NCBI GenBank assembly: GCA_050743385.1
Contig: JBOGFJ010000090.1
Location: 1-14,672 of the forward strand
Source of the DNA: JACDBD01 sp050743385
GTDB taxonomy: Bacteria; Actinomycetota; Acidimicrobiia; IMCC26256; JACDBD01
Direction of reading: 5' to 3'
DNA length: 14,672 nucleotides
Within the stretch, counting starts at the first letter, position 1. Each line of letters starts with the position of its first letter. The notes beneath the pieces were generated by a model that ran no database searches, was not told the origin of the DNA, and was given only the letters and a program-made list of their open reading frames with translations. A program made the translations under genes and the position numbers. Positions 1 through 6,113 of the stretch are shown piece by piece.

Positions 1-450
1 ACCCCGCCCCCTCCGCCTCCGCCTCCCCCGCCGTCGACGCCGCCGCCTTCGGCGGGCGGGCCGCCCGGATGGCAGCAACCCCCACCGGCCAGGCAACAAC
101 CGGCGCCCGGCTATGCCACCGCCCCCCAGACGGAGGGCACCGCGGTCGCGGCGCTCGTGCTCGCGATCGCGTCGTTCGTCGTGTGCCCGCTCGTACCCGC
201 GATCGTGGCCCTCGTGCTGGCGCACACTGCGCAACAGAAGATCGACGCCTCCGGGGGCCGGCTGACCGGCGACAGCCTCAACACCGCCGCCCGCATCATC
301 GCCTGGATCCACATCGGGCTGGTCGTGGTGGGCGTCGTGGCCGTCATCGTGGTCGCCGCAACCGTCGGCTTCGACAGCAACGACGACGACGACTTCGATT
401 TCGACTCGCTGCGCACCGTCGGCACCTACCTCGCGGCCCGGTTCGGCTGA
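1..450 (+). CDS. DUF4190-like proline-rich membrane protein (5' end missing)
   Basis: The reading frame is open from base 1 and ends at TGA 448-450, so the true start lies outside the window. The visible part begins with a run of about nine prolines and a Pro/Gly/Gln-rich cytoplasmic-type linker of about 45 residues. Two hydrophobic segments follow, at roughly bases 139-231 and 295-366, separated by a short polar loop with a GDSLNTAARI stretch. The protein ends in an acidic DDDD/FDFD patch and a short tail. A Pro-rich N-terminus followed by two closely spaced helices is the usual layout of actinobacterial DUF4190 proteins, whose function is unknown. An internal GTG at 157 is not the likely start because it would cut into the first helix. 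The next gene starts 13 bases downstream on the same strand, so the two may be cotranscribed. Confidence 0.65.
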   Translation, partial: TPPPPPPPPPPSTPPPSAGGPPGWQQPPPARQQPAPGYATAPQTEGTAVAALVLAIASFVVCPLVPAIVALVLAHTAQQKIDASGGRLTGDSLNTAARIIAWIHIGLVVVGVVAVIVVAATVGFDSNDDDDFDFDSLRTVGTYLAARFG

Positions 451-463
451 CCGGCGGACCACC

Positions 464-889
464 GTGAGCCCGGAGCAGATGCGGGCCCTCGTTCGCCGGC
501 ACATCGAGGAGGGGTTCAATCGCGACGACTGGACCGTCTGCCGGGAAACCATGGCCGACGATTACACCGCGTTCTACGGCGCCGACGGCAAGGCGAACGT
601 CGGGCGCGACGAGTACGTGCGCGTGTGCAGGTTCCTGCGGAAGTCGTTTCCCGACGTGAAGATCACGATCGAAGACCTGGTCGTCGAGGGCGACAAGATC
701 GTGATGCGCTACACGGAACGGGGAACGCTCAGCGGCCGCGCCTTTCTCGGCGTCGAGCCCGCGGGCCAGCACTACGCCAAGCCGGGTACGACGGTCTACC
801 GCGTGGTCGACGGTCGGCTCGCCCGGTCATGGGGTGTCGAGGACACGCTGAGTTGGTTCCGTCAACTCGGGGTGGCGCCGGAGGTCTGA
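464..889 (+). CDS. SnoaL-like / NTF2-fold protein
   Basis: A 141-residue protein starting at GTG 464. The layout is that of SnoaL-like polyketide cyclase or ester-cyclase relatives of the NTF2 superfamily: N-terminal helices (RRHIEEGFNRDDW), a central 'Y/F-P-D-V-K-ITIEDLVVEGDKIVMRYTERG' type strand pair, a GxxFLGVEPAG turn, then a 'VYRVVDGRLARSWGVEDTL' stretch and a terminal QLG. The complete length matches the family. Members act as cyclases, isomerases, hydrolases or non-catalytic binding proteins, so no substrate can be assigned. The Shine-Dalgarno before 464 is weak; ATG 479 is an alternative start, but it would remove the first helix residues. It may share a transcript with the membrane protein upstream. 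Its last 28 bases overlap the end of the convergent TetR gene. Confidence 0.75.
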   Translation: MSPEQMRALVRRHIEEGFNRDDWTVCRETMADDYTAFYGADGKANVGRDEYVRVCRFLRKSFPDVKITIEDLVVEGDKIVMRYTERGTLSGRAFLGVEPAGQHYAKPGTTVYRVVDGRLARSWGVEDTLSWFRQLGVAPEV

Positions 890-1491
890 GCGGCGCCCGC
901 CCAGAGCAACGCGATCACCTCACCGAACAGCTCGTCGGGCACGGCCTCGGGGTCGACGAGCTGCTCCTGGCTCAGCCCCGACCCGAGCGCGTTCATGACC
1001 AGGGCGAGCTTGTCGGCCGGCATCGGTAGCGCCCACCCTCGTTCCGCGCTGGCCTCGGTGATCACATCGGCGATCGCGGCGAGAGACTCGCGGTGGCGCG
1101 CGGCCAAGCGGGCGCTGAACTCGGGGTTGCGGGCCGCGTAGGTGAAGAAGTCGAGCGAGAGCAGATCCAGCCATCGCTCTTCCTCCGAGATCGCCATGAA
1201 GAGCGCGCCTCCGAGGCGGGCCTGCTCCTCGAGCGGCGCGTCGATGTCGACCCGGCCGACGATGTCGTCCATGCGCTGGTCGAAGCTGGCCTCGAGCACC
1301 GCCAGGACGAGGTCCTCCTTGTTGGCGAAGTTGGAGTACACCGCGCCCTTGGTCAGGCCCGCTTCCTCGGCGACCTCGTCGAGGGAGGACGCGGCGAAGC
1401 CGCGGCGAGCGAAGACCGTTCGCGCCGCCTCCAGCAGCCGTTCGCGGGTGCGTGCCTTCTTCTCGTCCCGGGTGAGGCGGGTCGTCGCCAT
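862..1491 (-). CDS. TetR/AcrR family transcriptional regulator
   Basis: A 209-residue protein read from ATG 1491 to TGA 864-862. Residues about 14-63 form a typical TetR helix-turn-helix (TRERLLEAARTVFARRGFAASS, then DEVAEEAGLTKGAVYSNFANKEDL). The rest is the helical ligand-binding and dimerisation domain, which is not conserved enough to name a ligand. Length is normal. The frame stays open upstream to 1743, but that extension runs through the promoter and has no TetR-like content, so 1491 is preferred. Upstream lie a 57-codon small ORF ending 8 bases before this start and an operator-like array at 1685-1733, which suggests autorepression. The 3' end overlaps the convergent SnoaL-like gene by 28 bases. 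The regulated genes are not evident; the leader ORF is the closest candidate. Confidence 0.9.
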   Translation of the reverse strand: MATTRLTRDEKKARTRERLLEAARTVFARRGFAASSLDEVAEEAGLTKGAVYSNFANKEDLVLAVLEASFDQRMDDIVGRVDIDAPLEEQARLGGALFMAISEEERWLDLLSLDFFTYAARNPEFSARLAARHRESLAAIADVITEASAERGWALPMPADKLALVMNALGSGLSQEQLVDPEAVPDELFGEVIALLWAGAAQTSGATPS

Positions 1492-1499
1492 CGCCGAGC

Positions 1500-1673
1500 T
1501 CAGCTGGCCCGGCGCGCCGGGACCGGGGGTCGAGGCCGGCGCCGCCGGGACCGTTGCCCTCCGCCCGGGCACCGCAACTGCCCGAGACGGTCCTCCCACT
1601 GCAGCTGCTCCGTCATCCAGGCCAGCGCCTCGTGACGCTGCCGGCGCTCGTTCGTCCCACCGTGCCGGTCCAT
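1500..1673 (-). CDS. Candidate 57-aa leader ORF before the TetR gene
   Basis: An ATG at 1673 is preceded by a clean GGAG six bases away (bases 1680-1683 on the plus strand). The frame runs 57 codons to TGA 1502-1500, eight bases before the TetR start. Codons 1-38 have almost only G or C in the third position, as in real genes here. They encode a charged helix-like stretch (NERRQRHEALAWMTEQLQWEDRLGQLR in outline). The last 20 residues are Arg/Pro-rich and less gene-like. I do not recognise a family. It sits between the predicted promoter and the TetR gene, so it is either a small protein cotranscribed with the regulator or a leader peptide coupling its translation. Without it, the 336 bases between the TetR and csoR genes would hold only the promoter array. 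Confidence 0.45.
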   Translation of the reverse strand: MDRHGGTNERRQRHEALAWMTEQLQWEDRLGQLRCPGGGQRSRRRRPRPPVPARRAS

Positions 1674-1684
1674 GGCCGTCTCCA

Positions 1685-1743
1685 ATACCGAACAGTATGC
1701 GAGTACTAGGCAGTATCAAATACCGTCCGGTATCTGTTGTCAA
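1685..1743 (-). promoter_or_regulatory. TetR-type promoter with repeated operators
   Basis: On the minus strand a perfect -35 (TTGACA, bases 1743-1738) is followed 17 bases later by a weak -10 (TTTGAT, 1720-1715). Between them lies ATACCG-TC-CGGTAT (1720-1733), a perfect 6-base inverted repeat with a 2-base centre. A second copy, ATACCG-AA-CAGTAT (1685-1698), has one arm mismatch. A weaker third copy lies midway (1703-1716, 8 of 12 arm positions). Centres are 17-18 bases apart, under two helical turns, so dimers could load side by side. Binding by the adjacent TetR protein is inferred from position and symmetry. It would block the promoter directly. Confidence 0.7.
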
Positions 1744-1826
1744 GCCCGCGGGGGAGTCCCGGGCGCTCTCCTCTCAACCGGCGCACCGGGACCGGAGACG
1801 TTCCCGAGCGCCGTGGCGGTCCACCG

Positions 1827-2108
1827 TCACGCCTTCAGCAGTCGCTCGACGGCGTGCACCGCCTCGGCGACCTTGACGTCGCCCTCCGATCGGCTCGACT
1901 CCGCCGCCTCCCGCACGCAATGACGGAGGTGCTCGTCGAGCAGGCCGAGCCCGACGCCCTCCAGCGCCTTGGTGACGGAGGCGATCTGCGTGAGGACGTC
2001 GACGCAGTATTCGTCCTCCTCCACCATCCGCTGGAGGCCCCGCACCTGCCCCTCGATGCGCCGGAGGCGGTTGCGGTACTCGTCCTTGTGCATCTCGTAG
2101 CCGCGCAT
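1827..2108 (-). CDS. csoR: Copper-sensing repressor CsoR
   Basis: A 93-residue protein of the CsoR/RcnR (DUF156) family, an all-helical repressor that releases DNA on binding Cu(I). It opens with the family signature [19 protein letters not shown] and carries the Cu(I) ligands Cys35, His60 and Cys64 with the family spacing (C-x24-H-x3-C). Tyr34 just before the cysteine and an acidic residue in the last helix match the second-shell positions of copper sensors, which argues against a nickel, sulfide or formaldehyde sensor. ATG 2108 is chosen because GGGGAG lies just upstream; ATG 2093 is an alternative with a poorer site. It is divergent from copA across an 87-base region that holds an operator-like palindrome, the usual arrangement for a repressor and its target. 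Confidence 0.93.
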   Translation of the reverse strand: MRGYEMHKDEYRNRLRRIEGQVRGLQRMVEEDEYCVDVLTQIASVTKALEGVGLGLLDEHLRHCVREAAESSRSEGDVKVAEAVHAVERLLKA

Positions 2109-2131
2109 TGGCTCCCCGTGCTTGCTTCGCC

Positions 2132-2157
2132 CGATAGGGTAGTGGGGTATACTATCG
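2132..2157. promoter_or_regulatory. csoR-copA shared operator/promoter
   Basis: The divergent gap holds an inverted repeat CGATAG-N14-CTATCG whose centre is the G-tract GGTAGTGGGGTATA. Known CsoR operators are GC-tract pseudo-palindromes ending in GTAT/ATAC, and GGGGTATAC fits that style. A plus-strand -10 (TATACT, 2148-2153) lies inside the right half and would serve copA; the best upstream match, TTGCTT (2122-2127), is 20 bases away, which is long. In reverse, TATACC (2150-2145) could serve csoR. Repressor bound here would cover both promoters. The binding protein is inferred from context. Confidence 0.65.
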
Positions 2158-2195
2158 CAGTCCACCGACCGGACGTCAACATCAGGGGTGAGCGC

Positions 2196-4406
2196 GTGGC
2201 GGCAGCGGAGACGGGGGAGCTCGAGCGCATCGACCTGCCCGTCCAGGGCATGACCTGCGCCTCCTGCGCGGCTCGCATCGAGAAGGGTCTCGGCGCGCTC
2301 CCGGGCGTCGACGAGGCGCACGTCAACTTCGCGACCCACCGCGCCACGGTCGCGTTCGACCCGGCGACGACCGCCCCCGGTGAGCTCGCCGAGAAGATCG
2401 AGAGCCTCGGTTACACGGTCGCGGGCGTCGAGACCGGCGGCGACGACGACCCCGAGGGGGAGGAGCTCCGGCGACTGCGCTCGCTGGTGGTGCTCGCGGC
2501 CGCGCTGTCGATCCCGCTCCTGCTCATCTCGATGGTGCCCGCGTTCGAATTCGAGAACTGGCAGTGGGTCGCGCTCGTGCTCGCTACCCCCGTGATCCTG
2601 TGGGCGGGATACCCATTCCACCGGGCGGCGCTCGTGAACCTCCGTCACGGCACGCTCACGATGGACACGCTCATCTCGTTGGGCACGGCTTCGGCGTACA
2701 CGTGGTCGGTGGTCGCGCTGGCGTTCCTGGGCGCCGCCGACGAGGAGTCGATGGGGATCCGCTTCTTCGGCGGCTCGGGCGATGCCAGCGTGTACTTCGA
2801 GACCGCGGCGGTGATCACCACGCTGCTGCTCCTCGGGCGCTACTTCGAGGCCCGGGCGCGCCGCCGCTCGAGCCGGGCACTGCGAGCGCTGCTCGAGATG
2901 GGCGCCAAGACCGCCCGCCTCGAGAACGGCGACGAGCTCCCGGCCGCCAGCCTCCAGGTCGGCGACCGCTGCATCGTGCGCCCGGGCGAGAAGATCGCCA
3001 CCGACGGTCGCGTCGTCGACGGGGTATCCGCCGTCGACATGTCCATGCTGACGGGCGAGCCGGTGCCGGTCGAGGTGGCGGCGGGCGCCGAGGTGTTCGG
3101 CGCCACCGTCAACACGTCGGGTCGGCTTGTCGTCGAGGCCACGCAGGTCGGCCGCGACACTGCACTCGCCCAGATCGCGCGCCTCGTCGAGCAGGCGCAG
3201 GGATCGAAGGCGCCCGTGCAGCGGCTCGCCGACCGGATCTCGGCGGTGTTCGTGCCGGTCGTGCTCGCGATCGCCGCGTTCACGCTCGTGACGTGGCTGC
3301 TGCTCGGCTATCCGGCCGGCGACGCCTTCACCGCGACCGTGTCGGTGCTCATCATCGCGTGCCCGTGCGCTCTCGGGCTGGCCACACCCACGGCGATCAT
3401 GGTGGGTACGGGCCGCGGCGCGCAGCTCGGGATCGTCATCAAGGGTGGTGAGGTGCTGGAAGCGACGCGCACCGTCGATGCCGCCGTCCTCGACAAGACG
3501 GGCACCATCACCGAGGGGAAGATGCGGCTCGTCGACGTGCTGGTGACCGACGGAGTCGACGAGCACGAGGTCTTGCTGCGAGGGGGATCAGCCGAGGACG
3601 CGTCCGAGCACCCGATCGCCCGCGCGATCGTCGCCGGTGCGCGCGAGCGCGGCGTCGAGCTCGCGCCCGTGACCAGCTTCCTGAACGAGGCCGGAGTGGG
3701 CGTGCGCGCCCGAGTCGACGACACCGCGGTGGTGGTCGGCCGGCGCGATCTCGTCGGCAGGGTCTCGACCGATCTCGAGGAGCGCGTGACCGCGGCCGAG
3801 GCCAGGGGCAACACCGTGGTGCTCGCCGGCTGGGGCGGTGAGGCCCGCGGCGCCCTCGTAGTGGCCGACACGGTGAAGCCGACGTCGCGCGAGGCGATCG
3901 CCGCGTTGCACGAGCTGGGCCTCGAGACGGTGATGGTGACGGGTGACCACGAGGCGACAGCGCGACGGGTGGCCGCCGACGTGGGCATCGACGACACCGT
4001 CGCAGGAGTGCTGCCCGAGCAGAAGGTCGACGTGGTCCGCGACCTCCAGGCGCGCGGCCGCCGGGTGACGGTGGTGGGCGATGGCGTGAACGACGCGCCC
4101 GCCCTCGCGCAGGCCGACCTCGGCATCGCCATCGGCACGGGCACCGACGTCGCCATCGAGGCGAGCGACCTCACGCTCGTGTCGGGCGACCTACGCGCTG
4201 CCGCCGACGCGGTCGCGCTCTCACGGCGCACGCTGTCCACGATCAAGGGCAACCTGTTCTGGGCCTTCGCCTACAACGTCGCCGCCATCCCGCTGGCGGC
4301 GGTGGGGTTGCTCAGCCCTGTGATCGCGGCGGCGGCGATGGGATTCTCGAGCGTGTTCGTGGTCACCAACTCGTTGCGGCTCCGCCGCTTCCGCTCACTG
4401 CGCTGA
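2196..4406 (+). CDS. copA: Cu(I)-exporting P1B-1 ATPase CopA
   Basis: A 736-residue copper-transporting P-type ATPase that should pump Cu(I) out across the inner membrane. In order: one N-terminal heavy-metal-associated domain (about 12-77) with the GMTCASC Cu-binding loop at Cys21 and Cys24; the early transmembrane helices from about residue 97; the actuator TGE motif (286-288); the membrane CPC ion site (389-391); the phosphorylated Asp433 in DKTGT; the SEHP motif with His472-Pro473; the hinge GDGVNDAP (628-633); and the last two helices with Tyr693-Asn694 and Met715-x2-Ser718-Ser719. CPC, YN and MxxSS together define the Cu(I) subclass. GTG 2196 is chosen because AGGGG lies seven bases upstream and the HMA domain begins soon after. 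The open frame back to 1737 overlaps csoR and is rejected. The 3' end overlaps the convergent gene by 12 bases. Confidence 0.96.
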   Translation: MAAAETGELERIDLPVQGMTCASCAARIEKGLGALPGVDEAHVNFATHRATVAFDPATTAPGELAEKIESLGYTVAGVETGGDDDPEGEELRRLRSLVVLAAALSIPLLLISMVPAFEFENWQWVALVLATPVILWAGYPFHRAALVNLRHGTLTMDTLISLGTASAYTWSVVALAFLGAADEESMGIRFFGGSGDASVYFETAAVITTLLLLGRYFEARARRRSSRALRALLEMGAKTARLENGDELPAASLQVGDRCIVRPGEKIATDGRVVDGVSAVDMSMLTGEPVPVEVAAGAEVFGATVNTSGRLVVEATQVGRDTALAQIARLVEQAQGSKAPVQRLADRISAVFVPVVLAIAAFTLVTWLLLGYPAGDAFTATVSVLIIACPCALGLATPTAIMVGTGRGAQLGIVIKGGEVLEATRTVDAAVLDKTGTITEGKMRLVDVLVTDGVDEHEVLLRGGSAEDASEHPIARAIVAGARERGVELAPVTSFLNEAGVGVRARVDDTAVVVGRRDLVGRVSTDLEERVTAAEARGNTVVLAGWGGEARGALVVADTVKPTSREAIAALHELGLETVMVTGDHEATARRVAADVGIDDTVAGVLPEQKVDVVRDLQARGRRVTVVGDGVNDAPALAQADLGIAIGTGTDVAIEASDLTLVSGDLRAAADAVALSRRTLSTIKGNLFWAFAYNVAAIPLAAVGLLSPVIAAAAMGFSSVFVVTNSLRLRRFRSLR

Positions 4407-4895
4407 CCCGCCGAGCCAGCGCCCCAAGAGCTCCGCCTCCGCGGCGGCGTGCTCCTCGAGGCCGGAGACGATCGCCCGCTCCACGCGCCCGCCCACGAGC
4501 GGCATCCGCACCGTGAGTGTGCCGGTGACGAGCGTGCGGGTGTGACCGCCGCCGTCGGGCTCCAGGCGGGCGGCATAGGCGGCCTGGAGACGGTCGGCGT
4601 AGTGGTCGGGCAGGATCCGGTGCTCACTGCGGTGGGTCGTGAGGTTGTGGTCGGCCTCGTCGACCCAGGTGAGGCGGTCGCGATCGACCACTCGCGTGAC
4701 CGCCGACGACAGCTCGCCGGTGAACCGGTACCGGATGCGCTGGCGGACGCGGTCGCCGTCGCGCTCCTGATCGAGCAGTGCCGCGCCACCGACCTTGGGC
4801 AAGCCGGCGGTGGCGGCGACGAATCGGGCGTCGACGAAAGCGTGCGCCACCGCTTCGACGGATCCCGCGATCCGCTGCTCGATACGGAAGTCCAC
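4395..4895 (-). CDS. DUF2505-like SRPBCC-fold protein
   Basis: A 166-residue protein beginning [22 protein letters not shown], the opening strand and helix of START/SRPBCC ligand-binding folds. A central region follows, rich in paired strands ([28 protein letters not shown]), then a late '[26 protein letters not shown]' stretch. This late PLVGG-x-VE segment before a long C-terminal helix is what I associate with actinobacterial DUF2505 proteins, whose role is unknown. GTG 4895 is chosen because it begins the fold. There is no good Shine-Dalgarno, but CATACT at 4908-4903 ends seven bases before the start, as in a leaderless transcript. Upstream extension of the frame would run into metF. It is divergent from metF, and its stop overlaps the end of copA by 12 bases. 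A lipid- or polyketide-binding role is only a fold-level guess. Confidence 0.72.
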   Translation of the reverse strand: MDFRIEQRIAGSVEAVAHAFVDARFVAATAGLPKVGGAALLDQERDGDRVRQRIRYRFTGELSSAVTRVVDRDRLTWVDEADHNLTTHRSEHRILPDHYADRLQAAYAARLEPDGGGHTRTLVTGTLTVRMPLVGGRVERAIVSGLEEHAAAEAELLGRWLGGSAQ

Positions 4896-4963
4896 GCCGC
4901 CCAGTATGGGCCGCGCCCCGATCCCGGGAGCGTAAGCAGTTCGCCCAGAGCGGGAACCGCATC

Positions 4964-4969
4964 TACGCT
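4964..4969 (+). promoter_or_regulatory. Possible -10 box of metF
   Basis: TACGCT fits the TANNNT pattern and ends 11 bases before the metF ATG. No purine-rich ribosome binding site lies between. This suggests a very short 5' leader. The -35 region is weak (TTCGCC at 4940-4945, 18 bases away). No riboswitch-like structure fits in the 85-base gap to the divergent gene. Confidence 0.4.
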
Positions 4970-4980
4970 CTCGGTCCACT

Positions 4981-5847
4981 ATGACCAAGATCGCGGAGAT
5001 CCTCGACCAGGGACGGAGCTTCTCGTTCGAGTTCTTCCCGCCCAAGACCGAGAAGGCCGAGGAGAACCTGCGCAAGGCGCTGGTCGAGCTCGAGCCGCTG
5101 GGCCCGTCGTACGTGTCGGTCACCTATGGCGCCGGTGGCTCCACGCGCGAGCGCACTCACGACATCGTCGTCGACATCCTCCGCAACACGTCGATGACAC
5201 CAATGGCGCACCTCACGTGCTGTGCTCACACGCGGGCCGAGCTCGTCGAGGTCGTCGAGCGCTACCGCGACGCCGGCATCGAGAACATCCTCGCGCTCGG
5301 GGGCGACCCGCCGGCCGACCTCGATCTCCCGCCGGGCGAGCTGCACTACTCCGTCGAGCTCGTCGACCTGATCCGCGAGATCGGTGACTTCTCGGTGGGG
5401 GTGGCCGCCCATCCCGAGCCGCACCCGAAGTCTCCGAGCGTCGAGAGCGACCGCTACTGGACCGCGCAGAAGCTCAGTCGCGCCGACTTTGCCATCACGC
5501 AGTTCTTCTTCGAGGCCCGCCACTACTTCGAGCTGGTCGAGAGTCTGCGCGCCCACGGTGTCGACAAGCCGGTGCTGCCGGGGATCATGCCGGCGACGAG
5601 CATCTCGTCGATCAAGCGCATGACCGAGCTCCAGGGCTCCGAGTTCCCGGCGTGGCTGGCCGAGAAGCTCCATGCGGTGGAAGACGATCCCGACGCGGTG
5701 TGGAGCGTCGGGGTCGACGAGGCGACCAAGCTGTGCCAGGCGCTGCTCGACGGCGGCGCGCCCGGCCTGCACTTCTACACGCTGAACCGCTCGCCCGCGA
5801 CCCGCGAGATCTTCGTGGGACTGGGCCTCCGGCAGGGCGCCGCGTGA
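4981..5847 (+). CDS. metF: 5,10-methylenetetrahydrofolate reductase
   Basis: A 288-residue FAD enzyme of the MetF family. It reduces 5,10-methylene-THF to 5-methyl-THF, the methyl donor for methionine synthesis, in the cytoplasm. The single-domain TIM barrel is complete and of normal bacterial length. The opening FSFEFFPPKTEKAEENL contains the catalytic Glu17. YVSVTYGAGGSTRERT follows, then HLTC, then ENILALGGDPP with Asp109, the flavin-site Asp equivalent. Further on come the active-site strand VGVAAHPEPHP, the AQKLSRADFAITQFFFE region and LPGIMPATS. The last strand is GAPGLHFYTLNRS. ATG 4981 is the only sensible start, since the conserved region begins at residue 14. It is divergent from the DUF2505-like gene and convergent with the tRNA-Ser(CGA) gene 63 bases downstream. 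No other methionine or folate gene is adjacent. Confidence 0.96.
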   Translation: MTKIAEILDQGRSFSFEFFPPKTEKAEENLRKALVELEPLGPSYVSVTYGAGGSTRERTHDIVVDILRNTSMTPMAHLTCCAHTRAELVEVVERYRDAGIENILALGGDPPADLDLPPGELHYSVELVDLIREIGDFSVGVAAHPEPHPKSPSVESDRYWTAQKLSRADFAITQFFFEARHYFELVESLRAHGVDKPVLPGIMPATSISSIKRMTELQGSEFPAWLAEKLHAVEDDPDAVWSVGVDEATKLCQALLDGGAPGLHFYTLNRSPATREIFVGLGLRQGAA

Positions 5848-5910
5848 GTCGCGCTGCCGGACGGCTTCTCTGGTGGGCCGGCGCCGCCGAGTATTGACGG
5901 GCTGCCTCCG

Positions 5911-5999
5911 CGGAGGGTGTGGGATTTGAACCCACGGTGCCTCTCACGAGACACAACGGTTTTCGAGACCGCCCCGTTCGGCCGCTCCGGCAACCCTCC
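5911..5999 (-). tRNA. tRNA-Ser(CGA)
   Basis: Read on the minus strand, a 7-bp acceptor stem GGAGGGT/ACCCTCC closes a class II tRNA. It has the serine-type D arm (CCGGAGCGGCCGAACGG) and an anticodon stem-loop GCGGT-CTCGAAA-ACCGT, giving anticodon CGA for UCG codons. A long variable arm (TGTCTCGTGAGAGGCA) and a T arm GTGGG-TTCAAAT-CCCAC follow. The discriminator is G, as expected for serine. The next bases are CGG, so the CCA end is not encoded. Length is 89 bases including the discriminator. Confidence 0.96.
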
Positions 6000-6006
6000 G
6001 AGGGGG

Positions 6007-6012
6007 ATTCTA
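6007..6012 (-). promoter_or_regulatory. Probable -10 box of tRNA-Ser(CGA)
   Basis: On the minus strand TAGAAT stands seven bases before the mature tRNA 5' end, one mismatch from the consensus -10. No recognisable -35 is seen at 16-18 bases. The placement would leave an almost absent 5' leader. Confidence 0.45.
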
Positions 6013-6056
6013 CCGGCCGCCTGTTCGGGTCCTTCGAGCGTTCCCTGAGCAGCGTT

Positions 6057-6113
6057 GGTCAGTTCTCGCGCGATATGCGAGAGAGCTGACCCGACTCGGC
6101 TGACGCCGGGTCA
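6057..6113 (-). terminator. Two adjacent hairpins after the E1 gene
   Basis: Just past the E1 gene, and overlapping its stop codon, TGACCCG (6087-6093) pairs with CGGGTCA (6107-6113) around a 13-base loop. Next to it GGTCAGTTCTCGC (6057-6069) pairs with GCGAGAGAGCTGACC (6077-6091), with a bulge and a 7-base loop. The two share the GGTCA/TGACC arm sequence, so they can also pair with each other. There is no T-run, but the position fits a terminator or mRNA-protecting 3' structure for the minus-strand gene. Confidence 0.55.

Noticed and set aside
1..60. CCG/CCT-rich run at the left edge as a simple repeat
   Set aside because: It encodes the polyproline start of the visible membrane protein and needs no other explanation.
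1492..1743. 84-residue N-terminal extension of the TetR protein
   Set aside because: Its start lies in the -35 box and the extension is Ala/Gly/Pro-rich without family similarity; the fold begins at 1491.
1737..2195. N-terminal extension of copA
   Set aside because: The added 153 codons are antisense to csoR and cross its operator; the HMA domain and a good ribosome site begin after 2185.
1827..3566. Long minus-strand frame (579 codons) covering csoR and running opposite copA
   Set aside because: Only its last 93 codons are CsoR. The rest is Arg/Gly/His-rich antisense of a clear ATPase gene, a common effect of high GC.
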